Assembly (NCBI RefSeq): GCF_031581025.1
Contig: NZ_JAVLCA010000001.1
Length of the DNA: 64,000 nucleotides
DNA from: Salibaculum sp031581025
Lineage (GTDB): Bacteria > Pseudomonadota > Alphaproteobacteria > Rhodobacterales > Rhodobacteraceae
Reading direction: 5' to 3' (one strand)
The translations under genes and the position numbers were made by a program. Positions 1-7,916 of this stretch are shown in pieces; within the stretch, counting starts at the first letter, position 1; each line of letters begins with the position of its first letter. The notes under the pieces were generated by a model, which saw only the letters and a list, made by a program, of their open reading frames with translations, was not told the DNA's origin and did no database searches.

Positions 1-672
1 CAGCGCCAGGTCGGCGGCGGAGGTCGCGGTCATGGCCGGTTTGCCGAAAAAGCGCAATTCGGTCCCGCGGTCCATGTGCTGATCATGCAGCACCCCCAGC
101 ACCCCTCCGGCGCGCAGGTGACGCACCATGCCGGCCATGCCGGCCCGTCCCCGCGCGAATAGCATCCCGCCGCCCCGTTCCATGACAGCCCGGTAGCGCC
201 TGTCGAAGGGCCGGTTGTTGAACGGCCGGTACAGCGAGCCGACATCGAACCCGCGCTGCAAGAGTGCGCGGCGATAGGCGTCGTAATTGCCGATATGGCC
301 CGAGGCGATGATGACGGGGCGGCCGGCCGCGCGGGCCTCCTCCAGCGCGGCGACCCCCTCGCCCCCGAAAGAGGCGGCGCGCGCCATGCGGTCCAACCCC
401 TCGGGCGAGAACTCCTCGATGAAAAGCCGCCCGATCGTGTCGGGCACCGCCCGCTCCAGCGCCGCGACCTCGGCGGCCGGCAGATCAGGTAGGACATGGG
501 CCAGGTTCTCGCGCACCCGCGCGCGCAGGCCCAGCGGCCCCGACAGGCCGACCATGGCGCGGCCCGCCAACCGCACCCGCGCGCCATAGGGCAGCCCGCG
601 CAACAGCCCCAGCCCGGCGGCAAGCCCCGCGTCTTCCAGCCTCTCGCCCATGGTGACCGGCGCCTCCGCCAT
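1..672 (-). CDS. LpxL/HtrB-type lysophospholipid (lipid A) acyltransferase, 3' end cut by window edge
   Basis: Reading inward from an ATG at 672 gives 224 codons that run off the window edge without a stop, so the C-terminus is missing. The core motif GHIGNYD fits the HX4D catalytic motif of the LpxL/HtrB acyltransferase family, which adds secondary acyl chains to lipid A at the inner membrane. Downstream stretches such as FARGRAGMAGM and DQHMDRG also look like this family. An internal Met eight codons in is an alternative start. It is divergent from the phosphatase gene at 801. The family call is fairly secure; the exact acyl acceptor cannot be told. Confidence 0.8.
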   Translation of the reverse strand, partial: MAEAPVTMGERLEDAGLAAGLGLLRGLPYGARVRLAGRAMVGLSGPLGLRARVRENLAHVLPDLPAAEVAALERAVPDTIGRLFIEEFSPEGLDRMARAASFGGEGVAALEEARAAGRPVIIASGHIGNYDAYRRALLQRGFDVGSLYRPFNNRPFDRRYRAVMERGGGMLFARGRAGMAGMVRHLRAGGVLGVLHDQHMDRGTELRFFGKPAMTATSAADLAL

Positions 673-800
673 GCCCGCCCTCCTGATCGTCGGACCCTGC
701 CATAGCACCAAGCCCGGGCGGCGGGAACACCCCGCCGGGCGCGCTTGTCCCGGCCCGCGCTTCGGGCTATCACCCACACAGTGACCAAACCGGGGCCTTG

Positions 801-1454
801 ATGACACCGCCTGGACAGAAACTGCGCCGCTGGCGCCAGGGCCTGCGCCCCCGGGCCATTGCCAATGCCGCCGACCGCCGGCGGGCGCAGCGCTACGTGC
901 GCTGGCTCGATCACGGCATTCTGCGCAATCTCTGGCACAACCAGTCCGAGTTCGCCCCCGGCGCCTGGCGGTCCAACTACCCTGACGCGCCTCGAATCGC
1001 GCGCCTGGCGCAAATGGGCATCCGCAGCATCATCACCCTGCGCGGGGCGGGGCCGTCGCCCTTCTACCTGCTGGAACAGGAATCTTGCGCGCGCCACGGT
1101 ATCGCACTGCACGCGGTCGCGCTCAGGTCGCGCGCTGCCCCGCACAAGGACGCCATGCAGGCGATGATCGCGCTGTTTCGACGGGTCGAGCGCCCGCTGC
1201 TGATCCACTGCAAGTCGGGGGCCGACCGCGCGGGACTGGCCAGCGCCATCTACCTAATGGTGATCGAGGGCGCGCCGCTGGACCGCGCGCGCCGCATGCT
1301 CTCGGCGCGCTACATCCACTTCCGCTGGACCCGGACCGGCGTGCTGGACATGCTGCTGGACGACTTCGCCGCCTCCGACGCACCTGACTTCGAGACCTGG
1401 CTGGACCGCGACTATGACGCCGACGCCTTACAGGCGCGGTTCGAGCGGCGCTAG
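801..1454 (+). CDS. Dual-specificity/tyrosine protein phosphatase family protein
   Basis: About 217 residues with the signature HCKSGADRAGLAS near residue 138, i.e. the HCX5R phosphate-binding loop of cysteine phosphatases (Cys nucleophile, Arg at the end of the loop). The N-terminal half has a rhodanese/DSP-like region with a conserved RIARLAQMGIRSIITLRG segment. I chose the ATG at 801 over the TTG just before it. No signal peptide or membrane helix is seen. The family is also found near lipid A genes, which fits the divergent acyltransferase, but the substrate (protein, phosphoinositide or lipid phosphate) is not determinable. Confidence 0.75.
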   Translation: MTPPGQKLRRWRQGLRPRAIANAADRRRAQRYVRWLDHGILRNLWHNQSEFAPGAWRSNYPDAPRIARLAQMGIRSIITLRGAGPSPFYLLEQESCARHGIALHAVALRSRAAPHKDAMQAMIALFRRVERPLLIHCKSGADRAGLASAIYLMVIEGAPLDRARRMLSARYIHFRWTRTGVLDMLLDDFAASDAPDFETWLDRDYDADALQARFERR

Positions 1455-1689
1455 CGTGCGCCAGCTTTGAGGGGGGCTCGAATCGTGTTCCGCTTGCGTC
1501 ACCAGTGCGAAACCGGGGCAGCTAATGGCCCGGCACCCTGTGATGGTCGGGCAGTATCCCATGATCGGACAATTGGTGTCGGGCAAGCCCTCGGGGCGGC
1601 CGCGCTCCGGCGCTTGACAAGCGGGGAAAAGACGCAGGGGCTTCGCACTCGGCCTGGACGTCGGGCCGGGTGGCGATCAGCGGCCCGCC

Positions 1690-2661
1690 TTACCGTCTGA
1701 CGAGCCCGTCCCGGCCAAGCGCGCTCAGCCCCACGGCGATCAGGATGATCGTCCCGACCAGGACTTCGCGCACGTAGCTATCGACACGCATCTGCGTCAG
1801 CCCGTTGTCGAGCACCCCCAGCACCACAACGCCCGCGAGCGTCGCCAGGACCCTTGGCTGCCCGTCGCGGGTGAGGGTCATGCCCAGAAAGACCGCCGCG
1901 ATGGCCGTCAGCATCAGGCCGTCGCCCTGTGTCGGGTTGGCCGAGGCGACCCGGCTTGCATACATCAACCCCGCCAGCGCGGCCCCGACCCCGGTGAAGG
2001 CGAAGGCGGTCAGGCGCAGCGGGCGGACCGGAACACCGGCCAGCCGGGCCGCCTCGCGGTTGCCGCCGATGGCATAGAGGCGGCGGCCATAGGTCGTCTG
2101 TTCAAGCACCACCCAGACGACAAGCACCACCAGGGCGGCCACGATCACCAGGTTCGGCAGCACGAGCACGCGGTCATCCACGCCGGCCAGCGGTGGTCCG
2201 CCGCGCGCGAAATCGCCAAAGGCCGCGGGTATGTCGCGCCCGAAGATGGTCCGCCCGTCGCTGATCAGGAAGGCCAGGCCGCTGAAGACGGTCAGGGTCG
2301 CCAGGGTTCCGACAAAGGGCAGGATTCCCACGATACTGACGATGATCCCGTTGAACAGCCCGCCCGCCAGCCCCACGGCGAGGGCCGCGGCGACGGCCGC
2401 CGGGATCGACCAGTCCTGCACGAAAAGCGTGGCGGCGACGATGCCCGACAGCGAGGCCATGGAACCGACCGAGAGATCGAAGTCGCCCATGACCATCACC
2501 ACGGTCATGGTGGCCGCGATGACAGCCAGCATGCTGATTTGCTGGCCAATGTTGAGCCAGTTGCGCAGGGTCAGGAAGGTCTCGGGCAGGCTTGCGGCAA
2601 AGAAGACCACCACCGCGATCATGCCGAAAAGCCCGCCGAACCGTCGGATCAGCCACATCAT
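1690..2661 (-). CDS. Sugar ABC transporter permease (RbsC/XylH/MglC family)
   Basis: A hydrophobic protein of 323 residues with about 8-10 membrane segments and the branched-permease signature GRRLYAIGGNREAARLAGVPV in its second half, diagnostic of carbohydrate uptake (CUT2) permeases. The start ATG overlaps the stop of the upstream ATPase gene as ATGA, so the two are translationally coupled. Just past its stop there is a 7-bp dyad (1662-1668 with 1681-1687) without a T-run, a weak terminator candidate. The sugar is unknown. It forms the inner-membrane channel for the binding protein and ATPase encoded upstream. Confidence 0.9.
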   Translation of the reverse strand: MMWLIRRFGGLFGMIAVVVFFAASLPETFLTLRNWLNIGQQISMLAVIAATMTVVMVMGDFDLSVGSMASLSGIVAATLFVQDWSIPAAVAAALAVGLAGGLFNGIIVSIVGILPFVGTLATLTVFSGLAFLISDGRTIFGRDIPAAFGDFARGGPPLAGVDDRVLVLPNLVIVAALVVLVVWVVLEQTTYGRRLYAIGGNREAARLAGVPVRPLRLTAFAFTGVGAALAGLMYASRVASANPTQGDGLMLTAIAAVFLGMTLTRDGQPRVLATLAGVVVLGVLDNGLTQMRVDSYVREVLVGTIILIAVGLSALGRDGLVRR

Positions 2662-4178
2662 GCCACCTGTTCTGTCTTGTCGACGTGATAAAAGCGCGCC
2701 AGAAGCGCGGCCTCGCTCAGTCCCTCGGCATCGAGGGTCTCGGCCAGGCGCCCGTCTCGCATGACCGCGATGCGGTCGCAAAGCCCGATGATCTCGGGCA
2801 GGTCCGAAGAGGCCATGAGGATGGCGATGCCCTGGGCGCTCAGGCGGCGGATCAGGCGGTAGATCTCGAACCGGGCGCCGATGTCGATGCCGCGCGTGGG
2901 CTCGTCGAGCAGAAGAACCCGGGGGTTTCCGGCCAGCGCCCGCGCGAAAAGCACCTTCTGTTGATTGCCACCCGAAAGCTCGCGACAACTCTGGTCGACC
3001 GAGGCCGCCTTGAGTGTCACGGCCTGCCCCAGCTCCCGGGCCAGCCGGCGCTGTCGGCCATGGTTCAGAAACAGCCGCGCCCGGGCCAGCGCGCCCAGAT
3101 GCGGCAGCACGACGTTTTCCGAGATCGACCGGCCCAGCATCAGACCCTGCGACCGGCGCTCGCGCGGGACATAGGCGATGCCGTGACGCCAGGCCTCGGC
3201 GGGGGACCCCCCGACCGGCACAGCGTCGGCCGTGACGGTGCCCGCCTCCGCGGGGATCGCGCCGACGATGGCCTGCAGCAGCGTGCCGCGCCCGGAGCCG
3301 GCCACCCCGGCCACGCCCATGATTTCCCCGGCCCGCACCGAAAGGTCCGCCGAGACCACCCGCCCGGCCCGCAGGCCCGCGACGCATAGCACCTCGGGGC
3401 CGGGGGTCTGGTCCATTTGCCGGTCCGGGAACAGGCCGCTGATATCCCGGCCCGTCATTTCCTCGATGATGGTCTGCTGGCTGGTCTCGGACAGCGGCCG
3501 CGTCGAGACCCTGCGGCCGTCGCGCAGCACGGTCACGCGGTCGGCGAGCTGCAGAACCTCGGGCATGCGGTGCGAGACATAGAGAATGCCCGCGCCCTGC
3601 CGGATCAGGTCGCCGATGACATCGAACAGGCGCTCGGATTCCTCGGATGTGAGCGCGGCCGTGGGTTCGTCCATGACGTAAAGCCAGGGCGCGCGCAGGC
3701 CGTCCCCGATCAGTGTTGCCGCGATGCGCACAAGCATCTGGTCCCCGGGGCCAAGGTCCGACATCGGCCGGGCCGGGTCGAGCCTGCCAAGGCCCAGCCG
3801 CCCCAGCGCCTGCGCCGCGGCGGTGTTCAGCGCGCGCCAGTCCACCAGGCCCAGCCGCCGCGGGTAAGGGTGGTCGAGGTGCATGTTTTCCGCGATCGAC
3901 AGGCCCGGCACGGCGTGCAGTTCTTGATGGATGAAGCGCAGGCCGGCCGCCCGCACCGACGCCGGGTTGGCCGGGGGCAGTTCCGTACCGTCCAGCAGCA
4001 GCCGCCCGTTGTCCGGCCGATCCAGCCCGGCAAGGATACGGATCAGCGTGGACTTGCCGGCGCCGTTTTCGCCCATGAGCGCGTGCACCTCGCCCGATCC
4101 AAGCGTGAGGCTCACATCGTCAAGGGCCTGCACGGCGCCGAAGCGCCGCCCGATATGGCTGAGATCGAATTGGGTCAT
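2658..4178 (-). CDS. Sugar ABC transporter ATP-binding protein, two ABC domains (RbsA/MglA/XylG family)
   Basis: 506 residues, the usual length for tandem-ABC CUT2 ATPases. The first domain has Walker A GENGAGKST near residue 37 and Walker B with DEPTAAL. The second has a degenerate Walker A (GVAGSGRG), signature LSGGNQQKV and Walker B LLLDEPTRGID. The degenerate second nucleotide site is normal for the family. It lies 46 nt downstream of the binding-protein gene and overlaps the permease gene by 4 nt, giving the order binding protein-ATPase-permease. Confidence 0.92.
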   Translation of the reverse strand: MTQFDLSHIGRRFGAVQALDDVSLTLGSGEVHALMGENGAGKSTLIRILAGLDRPDNGRLLLDGTELPPANPASVRAAGLRFIHQELHAVPGLSIAENMHLDHPYPRRLGLVDWRALNTAAAQALGRLGLGRLDPARPMSDLGPGDQMLVRIAATLIGDGLRAPWLYVMDEPTAALTSEESERLFDVIGDLIRQGAGILYVSHRMPEVLQLADRVTVLRDGRRVSTRPLSETSQQTIIEEMTGRDISGLFPDRQMDQTPGPEVLCVAGLRAGRVVSADLSVRAGEIMGVAGVAGSGRGTLLQAIVGAIPAEAGTVTADAVPVGGSPAEAWRHGIAYVPRERRSQGLMLGRSISENVVLPHLGALARARLFLNHGRQRRLARELGQAVTLKAASVDQSCRELSGGNQQKVLFARALAGNPRVLLLDEPTRGIDIGARFEIYRLIRRLSAQGIAILMASSDLPEIIGLCDRIAVMRDGRLAETLDAEGLSEAALLARFYHVDKTEQVA

Positions 4179-4224
4179 GACACCGGGCGGGGCCCTCCGG
4201 GGGGGCGCGCGCGCCCCCTGGTCC

Positions 4225-5136
4225 CTAGTCCGCGTTCGCGGCGGTGATAAGTTGCGTGGGCACGTAGATCACGCGCCGGACCAGCTCTTCGCCCGCCAGC
4301 AGACGCGCGACCGTGTCGGCGGCGGTCTGGCCGATGCCCTCGAAATCCTGTGCGACCGAGGCCTCGAAACTGCCGCCCGCGGCGATGGCCTCGCGGGCCT
4401 GCGGGTTGGCGTCGATCCCGGTGATCACGATCCCTTCGTCGTCGCGTCCCGCGGCCTCGATGGCCTGCAGGGCCCCCAGGGCGGGCTGGTCCCAGGCCGC
4501 CCAGACCGCGGCGATGCTGCCCGGCTCGGGATTGGCGCCCAGGATCGCCTCCATCTGGGCACGGCTGTCCGCGATGCCGCCATCGCTCACATCCGGGGTG
4601 ATCCGGTCCAGAACCTCGATGTCTGGGAAGTTGCCGAACACCGCATCCGCGACGACGCCGCGCACCTGCACCGGCGGGAAGGGGTCGAAGGTGAACATCA
4701 CGACGCCGCCTTCGCCGCCGATCCGGTTGGCGACGTAGACGGATGTCTCGGCCGCCATGGCATAGCCGTTCGAGGTGACATTGGCCGCCACGAGAGGGTC
4801 GCTGCCCGCATCCATGCCCACCACAGGGACGCCCGCCTCGGCGGCCGTCTGCAGGCCCGCGCCCACCTGGGCGGGATCGACGTTGATGACGATGGCATCG
4901 ACGCCCTGGGTCACCACGTCTTCCATCCGGCTGATCACGGCGGCCACATCCCCGGCGGTGTCGATGACATTGAGATCCCATCCGGCCTCTTCGGCGCGGG
5001 CGGTGAAGCCATCCACGTAGAACTGCGTTCCCGGCTGCGCGAGATAGGGCGTGATGACAGCGACGTCCTGGGCCAGGGTCGGTGCGCCAAGGCCCATGGC
5101 CATGCTCAGGCCGATCAGTGTGGAACGGAATGTCAT
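4225..5136 (-). CDS. Periplasmic sugar-binding protein of the ABC importer
   Basis: 303 residues starting with a Sec signal peptide (MTFRSTLIGLSMAMGLG, predicted cut after APTLAQ). The mature part has the periplasmic-binding-protein type I fold pattern of the ribose/xylose group, including GVDAIVINVDP and a repeated two-lobe arrangement. The start was placed at 5136 because a GGGAGAG Shine-Dalgarno lies 7 nt upstream and the signal peptide begins there; a longer in-frame ORF would bury the signal. It is first in the importer operon and divergent from the sugar kinase, which suggests shared induction by the same sugar. Confidence 0.88.
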   Translation of the reverse strand: MTFRSTLIGLSMAMGLGAPTLAQDVAVITPYLAQPGTQFYVDGFTARAEEAGWDLNVIDTAGDVAAVISRMEDVVTQGVDAIVINVDPAQVGAGLQTAAEAGVPVVGMDAGSDPLVAANVTSNGYAMAAETSVYVANRIGGEGGVVMFTFDPFPPVQVRGVVADAVFGNFPDIEVLDRITPDVSDGGIADSRAQMEAILGANPEPGSIAAVWAAWDQPALGALQAIEAAGRDDEGIVITGIDANPQAREAIAAGGSFEASVAQDFEGIGQTAADTVARLLAGEELVRRVIYVPTQLITAANAD

Positions 5137-5229
5137 GCGGTGTCTCTCCCTGTGGTGTTGACCTACTGCTCGGCGTATCTTGCGGACGGACCGCTTGGAT
5201 GTCCATAGACACTGACGACAGGAGGGGCC
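5137..5229. promoter_or_regulatory. Divergent promoter region between sugar importer and sugar kinase
   Basis: This 93-bp gap must hold promoters for both directions. It contains a short dyad TGTC-CATA-GACA at 5200-5211, a possible half of a regulator site, and the Shine-Dalgarno AGGAGGGG for the kinase. No regulator gene (LacI, DeoR) lies next to it in the window. Location is certain by elimination; the operator is a guess. Confidence 0.35.
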
Positions 5230-6717
5230 GTGACCGTCTCGCAATCAGATCCCGTGCTCATCGGGCTCGACATCGGCACCAGTTCGGTCAAGGGGCTGAT
5301 GACCGCGCCGGGCGGAGCGTGCCTTGCCGCCTATTCCGCCCCGTGCCAGACCACCCATCCAGCGGCGGGCGGGGCCGAACAGGACCCCGCCGACTGGATG
5401 CGCCACGTCGCGGCGGCGCTGGCGCGGTTCGCCGCCCATCCCCGGGCCGCGCAGGTCGCGGCCATCGGGGTGACCTCGCAAGTCAACAGTCATGTCTTCT
5501 GCGATGCCCGGGGGCGTCCCTTGCGCCCGGCGATCACATGGCAGGACACCCGCGCCGCCGCCCAGGCGGCACGTCTGGACGCGGCTCTGACGCCGGAGGC
5601 AAAGATCGCGGCCCTCGGCGCGCCGATCCCGATCGACGCCAGTCACGCCCTGTCGCGCATGGCCTGGCTGGCGCAGGTCGCGCCCGAGGTCTGGCAGAAC
5701 ACAGCCCATGTCCTGTTGCCCAAGGACTATGTGATCGCCGGGCTGACGGGCGAGATTGCAAGTGATCCGATCTCGGCCGTCGGCCTTGTCGGGCCGGACC
5801 TGGCCTATGCGGGCGCCATTCTGGACCTCTGGCCCGGGGCCTCGGCGGTACTGCCACGGCTGGCTGACCCGCTTGATATTGTCGGCCGGGTCGCCGCCGG
5901 GCATCCCTTCGCGGGCACGCCGGTGGCCCTGGGCACGATGGATGCCTGGGCCGGCATGTTCGGTCTGGGGGTCGTCACCGATGGGCAGGGCTTTTACCTG
6001 TCGGGCACGAGCGACGTTCTCGGGCTGATCTCGAGCCTTGGCACAGGGACCGCGGGGATCGTCACCTTTCCCGAATGGCGCGGGCTGCGGCTGCACGCGG
6101 GGCCGACGCAATCGGGCGGGGCGTCGCTTGAGTGGCTGTCGCAGGTGGTCGGTCAGCAGGTCGATGCGCTGGCACGGCTGGCCGGGGCGGCCGAGGTCAC
6201 GGCGCAGGGCCCGCTGTTCCTGCCGCATCTGCAGGGCGAACGCGCGCCACTCTGGGACAGCCGGTCGCGCGGGGCCTTCTGCGGCATGACAGGCGCGACC
6301 GGCCCGGGCGATCTTGTCGTCGCGGTCATGGAGGGCGTTGCCTTTTCGGCGCGCATGGCGCTCGAGGCGGTGGAGACCAGCGGCGCGCAAACCCTGCAGC
6401 GCCTGCGGTATGGCGGCGGGGGCGCGCGCTCCGATGCCTGGAGCCGAATTCGCGCGACGGCCCTCGGCCGCAGCCTTGACCGGGTGGCGTCCTCCGATGT
6501 CGGTGCGGTCGGCGCGACGGTGATGGCGGGCGCGGCCTCGGGCGCGATGTGCAACCTGTCGGATGCGACAGGCGCGCTGGTCTCGCTGGATCGGTCCTTT
6601 GACCCGGACCCCACAGAGGCATCCCGGATGGAGGACCGATACGCGGCCTTTTGCGAACTCTACCGCGCGCTTGGCAACGTCAACGCGCTGATCGACCCGG
6701 TCCGTGACGACGGCTGA
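5230..6717 (+). CDS. FGGY-family carbohydrate kinase (xylulokinase-like)
   Basis: 495 residues, typical FGGY length. The N-terminal phosphate-binding motif GLDIGTSSVKG, the central GTMDAWAGMFGLG/FYLSGTSDVLGL segment and the C-terminal adenosine motif YGGGGARSDAW are all present. It phosphorylates a sugar or polyol with ATP in the cytoplasm. The start is GTG with a strong AGGAGGGG upstream. It faces away from the sugar importer and probably acts on the imported sugar. Closest by feel to xylulose or erythritol/ribulose kinases, but the substrate cannot be fixed from sequence alone. Confidence 0.85.
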   Translation: MTVSQSDPVLIGLDIGTSSVKGLMTAPGGACLAAYSAPCQTTHPAAGGAEQDPADWMRHVAAALARFAAHPRAAQVAAIGVTSQVNSHVFCDARGRPLRPAITWQDTRAAAQAARLDAALTPEAKIAALGAPIPIDASHALSRMAWLAQVAPEVWQNTAHVLLPKDYVIAGLTGEIASDPISAVGLVGPDLAYAGAILDLWPGASAVLPRLADPLDIVGRVAAGHPFAGTPVALGTMDAWAGMFGLGVVTDGQGFYLSGTSDVLGLISSLGTGTAGIVTFPEWRGLRLHAGPTQSGGASLEWLSQVVGQQVDALARLAGAAEVTAQGPLFLPHLQGERAPLWDSRSRGAFCGMTGATGPGDLVVAVMEGVAFSARMALEAVETSGAQTLQRLRYGGGGARSDAWSRIRATALGRSLDRVASSDVGAVGATVMAGAASGAMCNLSDATGALVSLDRSFDPDPTEASRMEDRYAAFCELYRALGNVNALIDPVRDDG

Positions 6718-6839
6718 TGGGCCGGCACGCGGCCGGACTCCTGGGCGCGGCAGGCTGCAATGGCCGAATATCCGTCCTTCGGGCGGGCCCGGGGGCTCCA
6801 TGCATTTGCTGCATGGCGGCATTGCCCATTTGGCGGTTT

Positions 6840-6865
6840 TTGCAGGTGCAGCATGCGCCTAGATA
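6840..6865 (+). promoter_or_regulatory. Candidate stress (RpoH-like) promoter of the DUF1127-CcsR unit
   Basis: TTGCAG (6840-6845) and CTAGATA (6859-6865) are separated by 13 bp, resembling the heat-shock-sigma layout used for the DUF1127-CcsR locus in Rhodobacter. A 7-bp inverted repeat CCATGCA/TGCATGG (6798-6816) lies just upstream and might be an operator or the end signal of the kinase gene. The match is by eye and weak. Confidence 0.3.
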
Positions 6866-6921
6866 GAGATCAAGCGACGCACAACGCGCCGAAACGAAAC
6901 CGTAACCGAAAGAGGCCCCTC

Positions 6922-7137
6922 ATGGCACATATCACCGACATCCACGGTCACGGCCCCTCGCTGTCCGAGCGGGTGGCCATGCTGCGCGACGGTCTGGCCC
7001 ACCGCGCCGCCAAGCGCAAGGCCTACCGCAAGACCTATGATGAACTGTCCCGCGTCAGCGACCGCGATCTTGCGGATATGGGCATCCATCGCTCCATGAT
7101 CCCCGGCATCGCCCAGCAGGCGGCCGACGAGGTCTGA
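6922..7137 (+). CDS. DUF1127 small arginine-rich protein (CcaF1-like)
   Basis: 71 residues. The C-terminal half, with ELSRVSDRDLADMGIHRSMI, is the DUF1127/YjiS core; the middle is rich in Arg and Lys (AAKRKAYRKTYDEL). The start at 6922 follows an AGAGG ribosome site. In Rhodobacter sphaeroides the equivalent gene (RSP_6037, CcaF1) is an RNA-binding protein co-transcribed with the CcsR small RNAs, and here three CcsR-like hairpins follow 14 nt after the stop, which supports the same role. Longer in-frame upstream starts lack a ribosome site. Confidence 0.85.
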   Translation: MAHITDIHGHGPSLSERVAMLRDGLAHRAAKRKAYRKTYDELSRVSDRDLADMGIHRSMIPGIAQQAADEV

Positions 7138-7150
7138 AAAAACACCGGAA

Positions 7151-7183
7151 TCGGGGTCTCTCTCCTCCTCCCTGAGGCCCTGA
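7151..7183 (+). ncRNA. CcsR/cuckoo-like small RNA hairpin 1
   Basis: A 10-bp stem (7151-7160 with 7174-7183, two G-U pairs) closes on the 13-nt loop TCTCCTCCTCCCT. The loop carries the CCUCCUCCC anti-Shine-Dalgarno motif of the CcsR RNAs known downstream of a DUF1127 gene in Rhodobacteraceae. In that group the RNAs are processed from the shared transcript and act in stress responses. Confidence 0.85.
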
Positions 7184-7187
7184 CACA

Positions 7188-7224
7188 GGTGGACCGCTCT
7201 CTCCTCCTCCCTGAGCGGGACACC
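7188..7224 (+). ncRNA. CcsR/cuckoo-like small RNA hairpin 2
   Basis: Stem CCGCTC/GAGCGG (7194-7199 with 7213-7218), extended below a tandem GA/GA internal loop by GGTG/CACC (7188-7191 with 7221-7224). The loop is the same 13 nt as in the flanking hairpins, while the stem sequence is unrelated, which is strong evidence that structure is conserved for presenting the loop. Confidence 0.85.
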
Positions 7225-7235
7225 GACCAGAAGAC

Positions 7236-7280
7236 GCGGCGATGCCTCTCCTCCTCCCTGGCATCGCCGCTGTCTTTATT
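7236..7280 (+). ncRNA. CcsR/cuckoo-like small RNA hairpin 3, also the transcript end
   Basis: A perfect 11-bp stem GCGGCGATGCC/GGCATCGCCGC (7236-7246 with 7260-7270) closes on the same 13-nt CU-rich loop (7247-7259). The T-rich tail that follows makes this last copy double as the intrinsic terminator, as expected for the final member of such an array. Confidence 0.85.
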
Positions 7281-7281
7281 T
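7236..7281 (+). terminator. Rho-independent terminator of the DUF1127-small RNA transcript
   Basis: 11-bp GC-rich stem followed by TGTCTTTATTT. It ends the unit that starts at the DUF1127 gene. The remaining 7282-7469 shows no further structure or gene and presumably contains the promoter of the folB-like operon. Confidence 0.75.
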
Positions 7282-7469
7282 GCTCTCCGGATACGACACC
7301 TCCGCGCCGATTCGGCCCGGAGCATCGACCGCCGCGGTTCCAACGCGGCAGGCGGTCTTCTGCGCCCTGCATCTTGTGCCGGGCGGCAAGTCAATATCCC
7401 CCCGCGTGTCTTGGCCGCGCGCCGTGCCGGGCTATCTGAGCCCCGCAGCGAAAGCCAAGGATCACCAGC

Positions 7470-7853
7470 ATGCCGCAGACCGCCAAGATCATCCTGACCG
7501 ACCTGGCCTTGCCCGCCCGGATCGGCACCTATGGCCCCGGCGACACCGTGCCCGAGGCGCATCTGCTCGACCTGACCCTCTGGACCGATCCGGCGCTCGT
7601 TCTGGTCGCGGGCGACGGGATGGCGCATGTCTTCGACTATGACCCGCTGGTGGCCGAGATCGACCGGCTCGCCCGCGACGGGCATTATGCCACGCAAGAG
7701 TGGCTGATGACCCGCATCGCGCGCGCCTGCGCCGCCCATGCGCCGATCCGTATGCTTGACATGACCCTGCGCAAGCACCCGGTGCGCGCCGGCAGTGGGG
7801 CCCTTGGTGTGTCGCTGCATCTGGATGCCCAAGCCCTGGCCGGGCTGCGCTGA
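7470..7853 (+). CDS. Dihydroneopterin aldolase-like protein (FolB family)
   Basis: 127 residues beginning MPQTAKIILTDLALPARIGTYG, the typical N-terminus of FolB/FolX tunnelling-fold proteins, with FDYDPLVAEIDRLARDGHYATQEWLMTRIA matching the conserved helix with the catalytic-type Glu. FolB converts dihydroneopterin to hydroxymethyl-dihydropterin in folate synthesis. It heads an operon with a photolyase-family gene, and photolyases use folate or deazaflavin antennas, so a link to pterin/folate supply is possible but only inferred. Substrate specificity (FolB or FolX-like) is unsettled. Confidence 0.75.
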   Translation: MPQTAKIILTDLALPARIGTYGPGDTVPEAHLLDLTLWTDPALVLVAGDGMAHVFDYDPLVAEIDRLARDGHYATQEWLMTRIARACAAHAPIRMLDMTLRKHPVRAGSGALGVSLHLDAQALAGLR

Positions 7854-7916
7854 GGCCGCACCATATTGCCCCGGCGTGGCGCCGCGATAGATCGCGCCGC
7901 GAGAAGGAGACACGAG

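Noticed and set aside
30..1208. Long minus-strand ORF of 392 codons across the window start
   Set aside because: It is a frame shadow of the acyltransferase and the opposite-strand phosphatase; it has no recognisable domain and an Arg/Ala/Pro-rich GC-shadow composition.
1455..1689. Small gene or RNA between the phosphatase and the permease
   Set aside because: The one open frame here has no ribosome site or family features; only a weak dyad at 1662-1687 is visible.
7157..7259. Triplicate CTCTCCTCCTCCCT motif as a CRISPR-like array
   Set aside because: Repeats are only about 14 nt, lie in hairpin loops, and spacing follows stems of different lengths; no cas genes.
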